A DNA stretch of 64,000 nt from contig JAKSZU010000009.1 in NCBI GenBank assembly GCA_026018925.1, positions 33,216,583 through 33,280,582 on the forward strand, given 5' to 3'. Under the pieces are notes generated by a model. It saw only the letters and a program-made list of their open reading frames with translations. It was not told where the DNA came from and ran no database searches. The DNA is from Tupaia tana (taxonomy: Eukaryota > Chordata > Mammalia > Scandentia > Tupaiidae). The translations under genes and the position numbers were made by a program. Below are positions 10,458-21,127 of the stretch, piece by piece (the first letter of the stretch is position 1; every line of letters starts with the position of its first letter).

Positions 10458-10694
10458 TTTTTTTTTTTTTTAAGGTTTTGGCCATAGGGCACATGTGTTC
10501 ACCAGAGAAAGAGAGAGACAGAAAAAGTGAGAGTAAGAAATCACCCCCCAAGGGGGATGGCCATGCCACAATCTCTTCTCCTCCATTCTCCTCCTGGGTT
10601 TTTGGGCACACACATGCGTCAGGTCCGAGACTCAAACCTGCAGTCAGCCATGTGGGAGTCCAGCGTTGTAACCACCACACCAACTGCTGACCCT
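10458..10694 (-). mobile_element. SINE-L (older)
   Basis: AAGGTTTTGGCCATAGGGC to CCAACTGCTGACCC. Confidence 0.87.
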
Positions 10695-10798
10695 CCATGG
10701 GCTTATAATTTCTTAACCTGATTGTGTTGATTGATCATTAGCTAGGCCCACTGATTGCTTTTATCCCATTAGCTACTTTTTTAAAAAAAAGTTATTAT

Positions 10799-11047
10799 TT
10801 TGGAGAGGTTTGTGCTATAGGGCACGTGTGCTTGCCAGAGAGAGACGGAGAGACAGAAAGTGAGAAATCACCCCCCAGGGGGGATGGTCACACTGCAATC
10901 CCTTCTCCTCCATTCTCCTCTCAGGATCTTGGGCACGCACGCACGCACACGCGCCTGGCGTGAGTTGAAGCCACCGGCTCCGGGACTCAAACCATGGTCG
11001 ACTACATAGGAGTCCAGCAACATAGCCATTACACCATCTGCTGGTCC
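10799..11047 (-). mobile_element. SINE-L, first of a three-SINE run
   Basis: GGAGAGGTTTGTGCTATAGGG to CATCTGCTGGTCCC. CCCATTAGCTA occurs before the run (10,766) and after it (11,480). Confidence 0.93.
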
Positions 11048-11055
11048 CTTAAAAA

Positions 11056-11216
11056 ATTACTTCATTTAACTTTATCTATTTATTTATTTTAAGTTGGCCA
11101 GAGAGGGACAGAGACAAAGAGAAAGTGAGAAAGCAAGCTGCCAGGACCAGGACTTGAACCACTGTCAACCATGTGGGAGTCCAACATTCTTAACCACCAC
11201 ACCACCTGCCAGCCCC
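11056..11216 (-). mobile_element. SINE-S, second of the run
   Basis: TATTTATTTTAAGTTGGCCAG to CACCTGCCAGCCCC. Confidence 0.9.
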
Positions 11217-11218
11217 TA

Positions 11219-11480
11219 CTTTTTTTTTTGAGAGGTTTTTGCTATAGGGCACGTGCGCTCACCAGAAAGACAGAGACAGAGAGACAGAAAGTGAGAAATT
11301 ACCCCCTAGTGGGGATGGCCACACTGCAATCCCTTCTCAACCATTCTCCTCTCGGGATCTTGGGCACACATGCACATGTGCCTGACATCAGTTTAAAGCT
11401 GCCGCCGGGTCCAGGACTCCAACTGTGGTCAACTACGTGGGAGTCCAGCAATGTAACCATTCTGTTATCTGCTGGTCTCT
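11219..11480 (-). mobile_element. SINE-L, third of the run
   Basis: GAGAGGTTTTTGCTATAGGGC to TTATCTGCTGGTCTC. Confidence 0.92.
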
Positions 11481-11785
11481 CCCATTAGCTATTAATATTA
11501 TATATCAAATGTGGCTTAATTAACTAGAAACCCTGCACTGGAAATCTCCCACCTACATTACCTCAGGTGGGAAATTTTCTGCCTGGATAGTTTTTTCTAC
11601 CTAGCCACATAGGCAGCTGCTCCAGCCCCCTTACCCACTTTCATTTTCTAGCTTTCTTCTTGGCTCAACACCATACTCCCCACCCCAGCTTTCCCAGCCA
11701 GCCAGGACCACAGGAATGCATGACCAACATGCCCGGGTCCACCAGGGAACTGAACCTGTGATTTTCTGAATGGATCCAGCAGCAC
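11481..11785. other. Unassigned interval
   Basis: Continuation of the DNA left of the three-SINE run; no named repeat or gene recognised. Confidence 0.35.
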
Positions 11786-12040
11786 TTTTTTTTTTTATTA
11801 AGAGAGATTTTTGCTATAGGGCGTGTGCAGTCGCCAGAGAAAGACAGGGAGACAGAAAGCAAGAAACCACTCCCCAGGGGGTATGGCCACACTGAAATCC
11901 CTTCTCCATTCTCCTCTTGGGATCTTGGGCACGCACACACACGGGCCCAGCATGAGTTTAAGCCGCCAGGTCTGAGACTTGCACCACAGTTGACTACGTG
12001 GGAGTCCAGAGATGTAACCATTATGCCATCTGCTGATCTC
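11786..12040 (-). mobile_element. SINE-L
   Basis: TATTAAGAGAGATTTTTGC to GCCATCTGCTGATC. Confidence 0.92.
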
Positions 12041-12049
12041 TCTCTTTTT

Positions 12050-12226
12050 TTTAACAATTATTTATTTAATTCCATTCGTTGTTGTTATTTATCTATTTAA
12101 CTTTTGACCAGATAGAGAGAGAAAGAGAAAGGGAGAGTGAGAAAGCAAGCCACCAGGTACGGATTCAAACCGTGGTCAGACATGAGGGAATCCAGTGCCT
12201 TTAACCACCACGCCACCTGCTGGCCC
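12050..12226 (-). mobile_element. SINE-S
   Basis: ATTTAACTTTTGACCAG to GCCACCTGCTGGCCCC. Confidence 0.9.
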
Positions 12227-12237
12227 CATCCCTTAAT

Positions 12238-12474
12238 TATTTTTTAATAGAGATTTTTGCTATGGGGCACCAAAGAGACAGGGTGACAGAGAGACAGAAA
12301 GTAAGAAGTTACCCCCAGGGGGGAGGATGGTCACACTGCAATCTCTTCTCCTCCATTTTCCTTTTGGAATTTTGGGCAGGCACACACAAGTTTGGGATGC
12401 TGGGTCTGGAACTCAAGCCATGGTCCACCCTGAGGGAGTCCAGCGATACAACTGTTATGCCATCTGCTGGTCCC
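12238..12474 (-). mobile_element. SINE-L (older)
   Basis: TAGAGATTTTTGCTATGGGGC to GCCATCTGCTGGTCCC. Confidence 0.9.
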
Positions 12475-12549
12475 CAGCAGCTCTTTTGATGCAGCACTTT
12501 CCCGCTGTGCCACCACACCACCTATGTGGGTCCTCACCTCACTAGGCCT

Positions 12550-13497
12550 CTTCGTGGCATTTATATACTCGATCATTCTGTGCTCCTTGCAACTCTTGCT
12601 TCTCTTGACTTCTGGGACACTCGGCTCTCCCGGTTTTCCTTTAATCCCCCTCCCTAGTCACTCACTCAGTTGTCAGGGCCTTCCGCTGACCCCTGGTGGC
12701 TCCATCTTCCAGAGTCTGGAGGTTGGAGAGCCATGGGGCTCGGCCTTGTGCCGCTTCCCTCTGTGTACCCACTTCCTAAGGCTCTCCTCCAGACTCAGGG
12801 CTTTAAACACCTGCAATGCAGAGACCTGCTGCCCCGACCCCTCTGAGTTCCAGGTATGCAGCTCCACTGCCTACCCAACAGCTCCCCTTGGAGGTCTAAC
12901 GGGCTTCTCCAACTCGGTGTGTCCACACTGACGTCTTCCCAGGTGCTTGGGTGAAAATCTTGGACCATGGTCATTCCTCCCCTTCCTCTTCCCAACGCGT
13001 GGTCTCAGCCATTTTCCTTCCCCTTAGAAGGAGACCCACCCTCCTTGCCACTGCCCAGCAGGCCCTATGTGAGAACACAATCGAGTCTTCTAGATCTCAT
13101 CCATCTCATCTACCAACTGCTCCGCACCCCTCGCCCACCCGCGCAGGCTGCCCGTTCCTTCCACCGCACCTGCTGCTGTTCCTTGATCACACCAAGCACA
13201 CCCCCTCCCCCAACTCAGGGCCTCAGCACCTACGCTTCCCTCCGCCTGCTGTGCTCTCTTCATTCACAAGCCTTGCTCCCTCACCTCATTCAGTCCTGCT
13301 CAAATGTCACCTGCTCAGGGGGGCCTCCCCTGACCACTCTGTCACCTCTGGTCTCTATTCCCATCCCCATGGACATACTGTTTATTCTCTCTCTCCAACT
13401 AGAATGGAGGCTCCATGAGCTCAGGGACTTGGTTTCTCACTGCTGTGGTCCCCACCACCTAGTGCAGCATGCGACACACAGATGTTGAATCAAAGAA
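12550..13497 (+). mobile_element. L2 relic, long 3' segment
   Basis: The order of L2 landmarks is kept: GAGTTCCAGGTATGCAGCTCC near 12,845, GGAGGTCTAACGGGCTTCTCC near 12,891, CTCAAATGTCACCTGCTC near 13,299, TAGAATGGAGGCTCCATGAG near 13,401 and a terminal TGTTGAATCAAAG. The long frames here are eroded L2 coding sequence and not host genes. Confidence 0.82.
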
Positions 13498-13504
13498 GGA
13501 ACCA

Positions 13505-13747
13505 GGGACCAGCAGTTGGTGTTATGATCATGTCACTGGACTCCCATGTAGTTGATCGTGGTTCGAATCCCGGACCCGGCAGCTTAAAACTCATGCCAGG
13601 CACATGTGCATGTGTGCCCAAGATCCTGAGAGGAGAATGAAGGGAAGGGATTGTGGTGTGGCCTCTCCGCTGGGGGGCGTGATTTCTCACTTTCTGTCTC
13701 TCTGGCTAGAGCACGTGCCCTATAGCAGAAATCTCTCTCTCTAAAAA
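13505..13747 (+). mobile_element. SINE-L
   Basis: GGGACCAGCAGTTGGTG to TATAGCAGAAATCTCTC; sits at an L2 end. Confidence 0.92.
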
Positions 13748-13970
13748 CCCCATGATGCTCCACGACACGTCTGCACTTTTGCCTAGGCTATTCCCTCTGT
13801 TCAGAATGCCCTGCCTCCCCCTATTCTGCCTGGGGAACTCAGTTATCCCTCAAGACCCAACCCTGCTGTGACCACCTCTGTGAAGTTTCCAGGTCCCCAT
13901 TCAGAGGTAGCTGGTCTATCCTTGGCCACCCGCACAGCATCCTGTACATGCCTCTCTTAAAGCCCAGCTC

Positions 13971-14232
13971 CTTGGGCTGGCTCTGTGGCCTAGTGGTTAA
14001 AGGAGCTGGCTCACACATGGCCAGTCATGTGGTTTGTGTCCTGGACCTAGCATCTTGAGAAACATGCTGGGTGTGTATGTATGCATGCCCAAAGCCCCAA
14101 TAGGACTGAAAACTGGAGGAGAAGGGGTTGGGTTGTACCCCATGGGAGGACGCTTTCTCTCTCTTTCTTTCTCTGGTTCTCTGTATCTCTCTGGTGAGCA
14201 CATGCACCCCCTGGCAAATCAAAAAAATAAAT
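13971..14232 (+). mobile_element. SINE-D, start of a transduction block
   Basis: TTGGGCTGGCTCTGTGGCC head; CCCCCTGGCAAATC tail. AAAGCCCAGCTC precedes it and recurs only at 14,640. Confidence 0.85.
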
Positions 14233-14352
14233 ACATAGTAAGACAAGTAGCCATGTAAAAAGAGTTCACCAGAGGCGGAACAGAATCTGAAGGATCTTGG
14301 AAGGGTCACACCTGCCCAGCTCAGGGCTGAGTCCCACCAAGAAGGCAAATTA

Positions 14353-14596
14353 AGGCCAGCCTGTGGCAAACTGGTTGGGGTAACTGGATCCCACATGGCC
14401 AAGTGTGTGGTACGGGTCCCAGACCTGGCGGCTTGAAAGATACACCGTGTGTGTTTGCGCTTGGGTCCAAAATCTCAAAGGGAGAGAGGAGGGGGATTGT
14501 GGTGTGGCCGTCCCCACGGGAGGTGCTTTCTCTCTCTCTCTCTCTTGTTCTCCGGTGAGCATATGTGCTCTCTGGTAAGTGGAGAAAAAAAAAAAA
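14353..14596 (+). mobile_element. SINE-D
   Basis: GGCCAGCCTGTGGCAAACTGG head; flanked by AAGAAGGCAAA on both sides. Confidence 0.86.
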
Positions 14597-14789
14597 AGAA
14601 GGCAAAAATAAACATAAAACATCCTCAAAAATAAACAATAAAGCCCAGCTCTCAGAGGATTTGTCTGCCTATGTCCTCCAATAACCCTGTGAACTCCCTG
14701 AGGACAGGGACCATGTCCTCATCCTTGTATCCCCAGGGCCTAGCCCGGCCCCTGCACAACTTAGCATTTGATAATGGGTGGCTGACTGA

Positions 14790-15236
14790 ATGAAAAATGA
14801 ACTGAAAGAGGAGAGAGGAAGAAGGGTGAAGGAGGCGGAGAGGGAACCAGGTGTCTGCAATCCCCTCACTAGGGAAGCTCCCCTGTTCACAAGGCTGACC
14901 TGGACGCCCTGCCCCCTCCTCTAAATTTTCTAGAAACAGATGCTCATCTCCCGGCCACGTGATAGCTCCCTGCACCTGAATTAGGGCCATGATTTCAAAA
15001 GTGTGATTGTGCTTTGTAGTGACAGGGCTTGTTTTGAAATCTGTTACACAGAAGACCTATGGTTGCTTGAGTTTCTGTTAGGGTGAGTGTGACCCAAAAG
15101 ATAGGGCCTTAAGGATCCAATACATATTTACTAAGAGATATTTAGGAAATACGAGTAAGTGCAGAGAATCCTACGACAATCCTACATCTCAGAGTAGCTA
15201 AACGGTATTAATGTTTTTCTTTAAAGAATTATTTTA
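14790..15236. other. Repeat-poor interval
   Basis: No gene or named repeat seen. Confidence 0.4.
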
Positions 15237-15500
15237 GAGACCAGCAGTTAGCATAATGGTTTTGTTGCTGGACTCCCAGGTAGCTGACCGTGGTTCGAGT
15301 CTTGGACCCGGTGGCTTAAACTCACGCCAGGCATGTGTGCGTGTGTGCCCAGGATCCCAAGAGGAGAATGGAGGAGAAGGGATTGCGGCGTGGCCATCCC
15401 CCCAGGGGGTGATTTCTCGCTTTCTGTCTCTCTGTCTGTCTCTGTCTGTCTGGTGAGCGCATGCTCCCTATAGCAAAAACCTCTCCAAAAATAAAAAATA
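15237..15500 (+). mobile_element. SINE-L
   Basis: AGACCAGCAGTTAGCATAATGG to AAAAACCTCTCCAAAAATAAA. Confidence 0.94.
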
Positions 15501-15509
15501 AAAAAAAAG

Positions 15510-15890
15510 AAATAACAAAAACAACAAAAGTCACCCCCAGTCATCTGTTTCCCTTACCTCTCCAAAGGCACCACATTTCTGGAGGTTAATTCCTGTAACG
15601 GAAAAGGCAGTTACTTTATTTCATTTTTTAATTTAAGGGGAACCTGAAAGTAGGGACTTGAAGAGTCGCAAGGGGGCAGCAAAGCGCTCCTACGCAGAGG
15701 AAGGCGGGAAGCCAGCCTCATCACCTGGTATGAGGTGACTTGGAAAAGTGTGTGGAGCAGTGGGGGTGGGTGGCTGACCTGCAAATCTCTCTTTCCAGTG
15801 CATAGCGTGCCCTATGGCAACCTCTCTCCCCCCCAAAAAATGTTTGTGGGCCTTGGAATTAAAGTATGCATTTATTTTGGTGCAAAAAGT
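15510..15890. other. Repeat-poor interval with a scrap of repeat F
   Basis: TTTATTTTGGTGCAAAAAG at 15,870 is half of repeat F. The rest has no match I can name. Confidence 0.4.
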
Positions 15891-15898
15891 GTTTTGGT

Positions 15899-16176
15899 GG
15901 TCAGCCAAATGGCATGTTGGTGAAGGCAGTTGGATCTCACATGGTCAACCCAGTGGTTCGAGTACCAGGTCTGGCACCTTAAGAAGCACGTGTGTGAGTT
16001 CATGCCCCAGATCCCAAAAGGAGGGAGAAATGCAGGAAAAGGGATTCCAACAAGACCACTCCCATGGGGGCTGGGAGTGCTTTGTCACTTTCCTTCTTTC
16101 TCTGTCTTGGTGTCTCTCTGATGAGTGCACATACTTTCCAGCAAATTAAAATAAATAAATAAATATTATTTTTTTA
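15899..16176 (+). mobile_element. SINE-M, diverged
   Basis: GGTCAGCCAAATGGCATGTTGG head; CTTTCCAGCAAATTAAAATAAA tail. Confidence 0.8.
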
Positions 16177-16191
16177 AGCAAAGAAAAGCAT

Positions 16192-16491
16192 GTCAGTCGG
16201 TAGCACAAAGGTGAAGGCAACTGGATCCCACATTACTGACTGCATGGTTCAAGTCCTGGATCTGGTGGCTTGAAAAACACACCAGGAAAAAAACAAAAAC
16301 AAAAACACCAGGCACCTGTGAGCATGTGTCCAAAATTCTGAGGAGAATGGATGAGAACGGATTATGAGTGGCCATATCCTCCCGGGGGGTGATTTCTCAC
16401 TTTATCTCTCTCTATATATATATATCTTTCTCTCTCTCTCTCTCTCGCTGTCTCTCTGGTGAGTGCACAAACCCTAAAGCAATTAAAAAAA
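16192..16491 (+). mobile_element. SINE-M with internal A-rich insert
   Basis: GTCAGTCGGTAGCACAAAGG head. ACACCAGG occurs twice around an A-rich spacer near 16,280-16,310. Confidence 0.78.
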
Positions 16492-16828
16492 GTTTATTGA
16501 ACTCCAAGCATAGCTTTTACATAATCACATTTCACATTAACTTTTTATTTTTGGAGAGGTTTTTGCTATAGGGTGCGTGTACTCATCAGAAAGAAAGAGA
16601 GAGACAGAGAGACAGAAAGCGAGAAATCACCCCCCAGGGGAGATGGCTATCCCTCAATCCTTTTTCCTCCATTCTCCTCTCGGGATCTTGGGCATGCACA
16701 CACACGCGCCCGGCATGAGTTTAAGCCACTGGGCCCGGGACGCGAACCATGGTTGACTACATGGGAGTCCAGCGATATAGCCATTGTGCTAACTGCTGGT
16801 CCCTACATGAACTTTTTGAAGACCCCTT
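16490..16828 (+). mobile_element. AT-rich short repeat F (GTTTATT...GAACTTTTTGAAGACC), split by SINE-L
   Basis: GTTTATTGAACTCCAAGCATAG and TACATGAACTTTTTGAAGACCCC are halves of a roughly 80-base repeat seen several times here. I take it for an old nonautonomous DNA element; the name is not known to me. Confidence 0.45.
16546..16803 (-). mobile_element. SINE-L inside repeat F
   Basis: TTTTTGGAGAGGTTTTTGC to GCTAACTGCTGGTCCC. Confidence 0.95.
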
Positions 16829-16899
16829 ATAACAAGAACCAGTCTTCAGCCCTGTAGCCTATATATATATATCAGTTGTTGGATTTATGAACAACTGGG

Positions 16900-17148
16900 C
16901 CTCACTCACTCCAGTGTCAATATTTGAAAAAGAAATGAGTTTAAATCTCAGCTCAGTCCCATAACCTATGCCCTTGCGTCAGTCAGAATCTATCTGACCT
17001 TCAATTTCCTCACTTCTAGACTAAGGATACCTGCATCCCAATATCATAAATTCCTCATCTGGTTGTTTTGATAATTAACTTGGAAGGTGAAGATGATCTG
17101 GAAAATGCCCAGTGTATAGTAAGTGATCAGATGTTAAATATTATTAGA
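16900..17148 (+). mobile_element. MIR
   Basis: AATCTCAGCTCAGTCCC, TTCAATTTCCTCACTTC and CAGTGTATAGTAAGTGATCAG follow MIR order. Confidence 0.75.
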
Positions 17149-17151
17149 TCA

Positions 17152-17208
17152 TTGGAAAAGTCATGATGTATTTTTCTATGCAAAATGTATCATGACTTTT
17201 CCAACGAC
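17152..17208. mobile_element. Palindromic MITE (mariner-like), copy 2
   Basis: CATTGGAAAAGTCATGATG mirrors CATGACTTTTCCAACG around TTTTTCTATGC. Same family as the copy near 5.2 kb, and again abutting a MIR 3' end. Confidence 0.62.
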
Positions 17209-17242
17209 CCAACATTATTACTGTGTAAAGAGCCAAGGGAAG

Positions 17243-17512
17243 GGAACCAGCAGTTAGCGTAATGGCTATGTCGCTGGACTCCCACGTAGTCGACCACGGT
17301 TCGCGTCCCGGACCCAGTGGCTTAAAACTCATGCCGGGCGTGTGTGTGTGCATGCCCAAGATCCCGAGAGGAGAATGGAGGAGAAGGGATTGCAGCATGA
17401 CCATCCCCCCTGGGGGGTGATTTCTCGCTTTCTGTCTCTCTGTCGCTCTCTGTCTGTCTGGCGAGTGCACGCGCCCTATAGCAAAAACCTCTCCAAAAAA
17501 AAAAAAAAAAAA
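17243..17512 (+). mobile_element. SINE-L, young
   Basis: AGAGCCAAGGGAAG (14 bases, perfect) at 17,229-17,242 and 17,516-17,529. Confidence 0.96.
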
Positions 17513-17529
17513 CCAAGAGCCAAGGGAAG

Positions 17530-17778
17530 ATGAGTAGATGGTGTAATGGTTATGTTGCTGGACTCCCACATGGCCAACTGCAGTTCAAGTCCTGGATGCG
17601 GCAGCTTAAGACACACTGGGCGCATGTGTGTGCGTGCCCAAGATCCTGAAAGGAGAATGGAGGAGAAAGGATTGCGGTGTGGCCATCCCCCCAGGGGGTG
17701 ATTTCTCACCTTCTGTCTCTCTCTGTCTCTCTGGTGGCTGCATGCACCTTATACCAAAAATCTCTCTTAAAAACAAAA
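17530..17778 (+). mobile_element. SINE-L (older)
   Basis: ATGAGTAGATGGTGTAATGG head; ACCAAAAATCTCTC tail. Confidence 0.88.
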
Positions 17779-17935
17779 AAAGAGAGAGCCAAAGAACTGT
17801 TACTGCTACTAAATTCCTAGTATATGCCAACCACTTCGAATCTCTAAGGCAATCACATGAGGGATGACGAGAGGGTGAGTAAGTGCTTGACTGACAGATA
17901 AGAGGTGAAATGACATGTCTGAGATTACACAGCAG

Positions 17936-18180
17936 CAATAAGGGGAGCTAACCCTTTGCTAGCACTTAGTATGTATCAGGGGTCACTATGCTAAGCGCTT
18001 TGCTTGAGTTACCTCTTACAACAATACTGTGGAGTGTGTAGTATTATGATGCCTATGTGACAAAAAGAGAAACCAAGGCACAGATAGTAACTGGCTCAAA
18101 TGACACTGGCGTGTAAGTGTAGAGCTGGATAAGAGCTGAGGCACTATAGTTCCCAAGCCTGAGCTCTAACCACCATGTGC
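17936..18180 (-). mobile_element. MIR, antisense
   Basis: AGCACTTAGTATGTATCAGG, CTATGCTAAGCGCTTTGC and GAAACCAAGGCACAGATAG read as the MIR complement; the head CTCTAACCACCATGTGCTG closes it. Confidence 0.82.
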
Positions 18181-18204
18181 TGTGTCATCTAGCAGAGAAA
18201 GGAT

Positions 18205-18442
18205 GTTTTTTGCTATAGAGCACATTCACTCACCAGAGAGAGACAGAGAGACAGAAAGTGAGAAATCACACCCCAGAGAGAATGGCCAGGCAGCAATCCC
18301 TTCCCTTCATTCTCCTCTTGGGATTTTGGGCATTCGTACATATACACCCGGCGTGGTTTTAAAGCTCCTGGGTCCGGGACTTGAACTGTGGTTGACTAAG
18401 TGGGAGTCCAGCAGCATAACCATTACACCATCTGCTGGTCCC
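18205..18442 (-). mobile_element. SINE-L
   Basis: TTTTTTGCTATAGAGC to CACCATCTGCTGGTCCC. Confidence 0.9.
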
Positions 18443-18551
18443 AGGCAGAGAGAAGGAATTTAAACAGATGTCAAGCTGAGGAAAAGCCCAACCTCTTCCC
18501 AACCTTCCAAGGTGATTTGCACCAAAGCCTCCTCAATAGGTCTGAGGATAT

Positions 18552-18771
18552 GGGACTAGTAGTTAGTGGAAACCGCAGTTCGAGTCCCGGACCCGGTGGC
18601 TTAAAACTCACACCGGGCACATGTGCGTGCGTGCCCAAGATCCCAAGAGGAGAATGGAGGAGAAGGGATTGCGGCGTGGCCATTCCCCCTGGGGGGTGAT
18701 TTCTTGCTTTCTGTCTCTGTCTTTCCGGCGAGCCCATGCTCCCTATAGCAAAAACCTCCCAAAAAGGAAAA
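18552..18771 (+). mobile_element. SINE-L with deletion in the tRNA-like head
   Basis: GGGACTAGTAGTTAGTGG passes straight to AACCGCAGTTCGAGTCCC, so the anticodon-arm region is missing. Confidence 0.9.
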
Positions 18772-18838
18772 GAAAAGAAAAGAATAATAATGAATAAAAT
18801 TAAACAAAGAAATAATGAAAAAAGCCTGCTTAAGACTC

Positions 18839-18900
18839 AAAACAAACAAACAAACAAACAAAAAACCAAAAAAACAAAACAAACAAACAACAAAAAAAAC
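18839..18900 (+). repeat. A-rich (CAAA)n tract
   Basis: Simple sequence between two SINEs, likely a grown poly(A) tail. Confidence 0.8.
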
Positions 18901-18902
18901 TG

Positions 18903-19165
18903 GGCCAGTTCTGTAGCCTAGTAGTCAAGAGAGTTGAATCCCACAAGGCCAACTGTGGTGTGAATCCTACTCAGGAGACTTGAAAAACACACCAGGTGTG
19001 TGTGCACCTGTGCCCCAAATCCCAACAGGCTGGAGAAATGAAAGAGAAGGAATTCCAATGTGACTGTGACCCACTGGGCAGTGCTTGTTCTCTTTCTCTC
19101 TCTTTGTCTTTCTTTGGTAAGCATAAGTGCCACCAGCAATACAAAAAAAGAAAGAAAAACAAAAG
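18903..19165 (+). mobile_element. SINE-D
   Basis: GGGCCAGTTCTGTAGCCTAG head; CACCAGCAATACAAAAAAAG tail. Confidence 0.83.
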
Positions 19166-19430
19166 CAGCGACAGCCACCTCGATCCCACTTACAGCCCTC
19201 TCCAGCTGCTCTTTCTTCCTCTTCCTCATCGTAAGTACTTCCTTCCTCGATGGACTGTCTTCACTGCCTACACTTCTTCCCTTCTCACTTCCTCTTCCAC
19301 CCACTCCAATCTGGCTTCTGCCGTCGCCACTCCACAGAAATAGCAATCCGCGTGCAGACTGGTGTTCTCCATGCCACTGAACCCGAATGCCATTTTTCTT
19401 CCGTCTTCCAATATCAGAATTTCCTGATTT

Positions 19431-19700
19431 AAAAAAAATTTTTTAAGAGATTTTTGCTATAGGGTATGTGCGCTCACTGGAGAGACAGAGACAGAGAGAC
19501 AGAGAGCAAGAAACCACTCCCCTTTCCAGGGGCGAGGGAGGGAGTGCACACCACAGTCTCTCCTCCACTCTCCTCTCAGGATGTTGAGGCCTTTACGCAC
19601 AAGTGCCTGGTTTGAGTTTCAAGCCACTGGGTCTGGGACTCCAACTGTGGTCCACCATGTGGGAGTCTAGTGCCTTAACTACTATGTCACCTGCTGGCCC
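19431..19700 (-). mobile_element. SINE-L inside L2
   Basis: Flanks CAGAATTTCCTGATTT and CAGAATTCTCTGATTT. Confidence 0.92.
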
Positions 19701-19834
19701 CAGAATTCTCTGATTTTGGCACTGCCGATATCCTTGGTTTCTGCCATACCTCCTCCCTTGAGATTCCTCTCACCTTTCTGACTGTTCTCCTGTCTCTTTT
19801 GCAGGCTTAATAATCTCTCCCTGGATATTATTTA

Positions 19835-20098
19835 TTTATTTATTTTTGGAGAGGTTTTTGCTGTAAGGCGCATGCGTGCGCCAGAAAGACAGAGAGAGAC
19901 AGAGAGACAGAAAGCGAGAAATCACCCCCCAGGGAGGATGGCCATGCCACATTCCCTTCTCCTCCATTCTCCTCTCGGGATCTTGGGCACGCACGCACAT
20001 GCACCTGGCGTGAGTTTAAGCCACCGGGTCTGGGACTTGAACCGCGGCCGACTACATGGAAGTCCAGCAACATAGCCATTACGCCAACTGCTGGTCCC
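19835..20098 (-). mobile_element. SINE-L inside L2, young
   Basis: TCTCCCTGGATATTATTTA (19 bases, perfect) at 19,816-19,834 and 20,099-20,117. Confidence 0.96.
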
Positions 20099-20152
20099 TC
20101 TCCCTGGATATTATTTAAAGTTTTTGTTTGTTTGTTTTAAGTTTGTTCATTT

Positions 20153-20420
20153 GGGCCAGCAGATGACATGATGGTTAAGGTGGCTGGACCCCACATGGTT
20201 GACTGTGCAGTTCAAATCCTGGATCTTGTGGTTTGAAAATCACATAGGGCATGTGTGTGTACGTGCTCAAAACCCCAAGAGGAGGATGGAGGAGAAGGGA
20301 TTGTGGCATGGCTATCCACCCTGAGTGGTGATTTCTCACTTTCCTTCTCTCTCTATCTCTGTCTCTCTCCAATGAGCATATGCACCTTATAGCAAAAATC
20401 TAAAGTAAATAAAAAAATAA
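20153..20420 (+). mobile_element. SINE-M inside L2
   Basis: GGGCCAGCAGATGACATGATGG head; AAGTTTGTTCA flanks both sides. Confidence 0.9.
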
Positions 20421-20435
20421 AAAGTTTGTTCACTT

Positions 20436-20649
20436 TTCTTCCATGATAGAAAAAGAGAGAGAGAGAGATGCACACACGGCCTGGTCTTCATGCTGTGATC
20501 CCCCCACCCCAGCTCCAGCCAGCCTTAGATCGTGGGCACGTGCACAAGTAGTATGTTCAGGGAGTTCTCTGGATGCAAACCAAGAACCTTTCTCTGTGGG
20601 TCAGCCTTGCAGAGAGTCAAGTTTCCACTGTACCACAATCCGGGCCCCA
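20436..20649 (-). mobile_element. SINE-E
   Basis: GCCAGCCTTAGATCGTGGGC and GAACCTTTCTCTGTGGGTC; ends ACAATCCGGGCCCC. Confidence 0.62.
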
Positions 20650-20981
20650 TCTCTCTGGCTAGTAAATGTTGATGTGTCTCCAGTCTTGGGCCTGGGCCTT
20701 CTTTCCTTCATCTCCTCTCTGTACTCATTTCTCTTCACTCTTCTGTCCGGCCATCTTCCGCTTCAGTACCATCTATGTGCCAATGATTCCCAAATGTAGA
20801 TTGCTACCTGAACATGCCTCTGAATTTTAGACCCATGTATCTAGCTGCTTTTTTGACATCTCAACCTGAATGTTCCAAAGGCTTCTTGACCTCAACCTGC
20901 ACAAAACCAAATACACTGTTGCTCTTTTCTGGACCTTTGATCCTCTTCTACTATTTCATATCTTTATTCTCTCTCTCTTTC

Positions 20982-21112
20982 CTCTTTTTATTTTGCCAGA
21001 CAGTATGCACACTCACTGGGGTGTTTTTCAAGTCACCAGGCCAGGATTCGAACTGTGCAATCAGCCTTGTGGTATCTGGCTCCTTTAACCACTAGGTTAT
21101 GGGGCTGGCCCC
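20982..21112 (-). mobile_element. SINE-D with internal deletion
   Basis: TTTTGCCAGACAG joins directly to GGTGTTTTTCAAGTCACC; ends GGGGCTGGCCCC. Confidence 0.8.
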
Positions 21113-21127
21113 AATTATTTATTTATT

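Larger units (their letters stand above)
13748..14790 (+). mobile_element. L2 relic split by a SINE-D block
   Basis: GCACTTTTGCCTAGGCTATTCC, CAAGACCCAACC and CCTGTACATGCCTCTC lie left of the insert; GTGAACTCCCTGAGGACAGGGACC and the 3' end near 14,780 lie right of it. The insert occupies 13,971-14,640. Confidence 0.8.
19178..20950 (+). mobile_element. L2 relic, interrupted by five SINEs
   Basis: Pieces at 19,178-19,430, 19,701-19,834, 20,099-20,152 and 20,655-20,950 follow the order of the L2 ORF/3' region: CCACTCCAATCTGGCTTCTGCC near 19,301, ACCATCTATGTGCCAATGATTCCC near 20,768. Confidence 0.75.

Noticed and set aside
12967-13488. 173- and 155-codon overlapping frames
   Set aside because: They lie in an L2 relic and keep no intact reverse-transcriptase motif.
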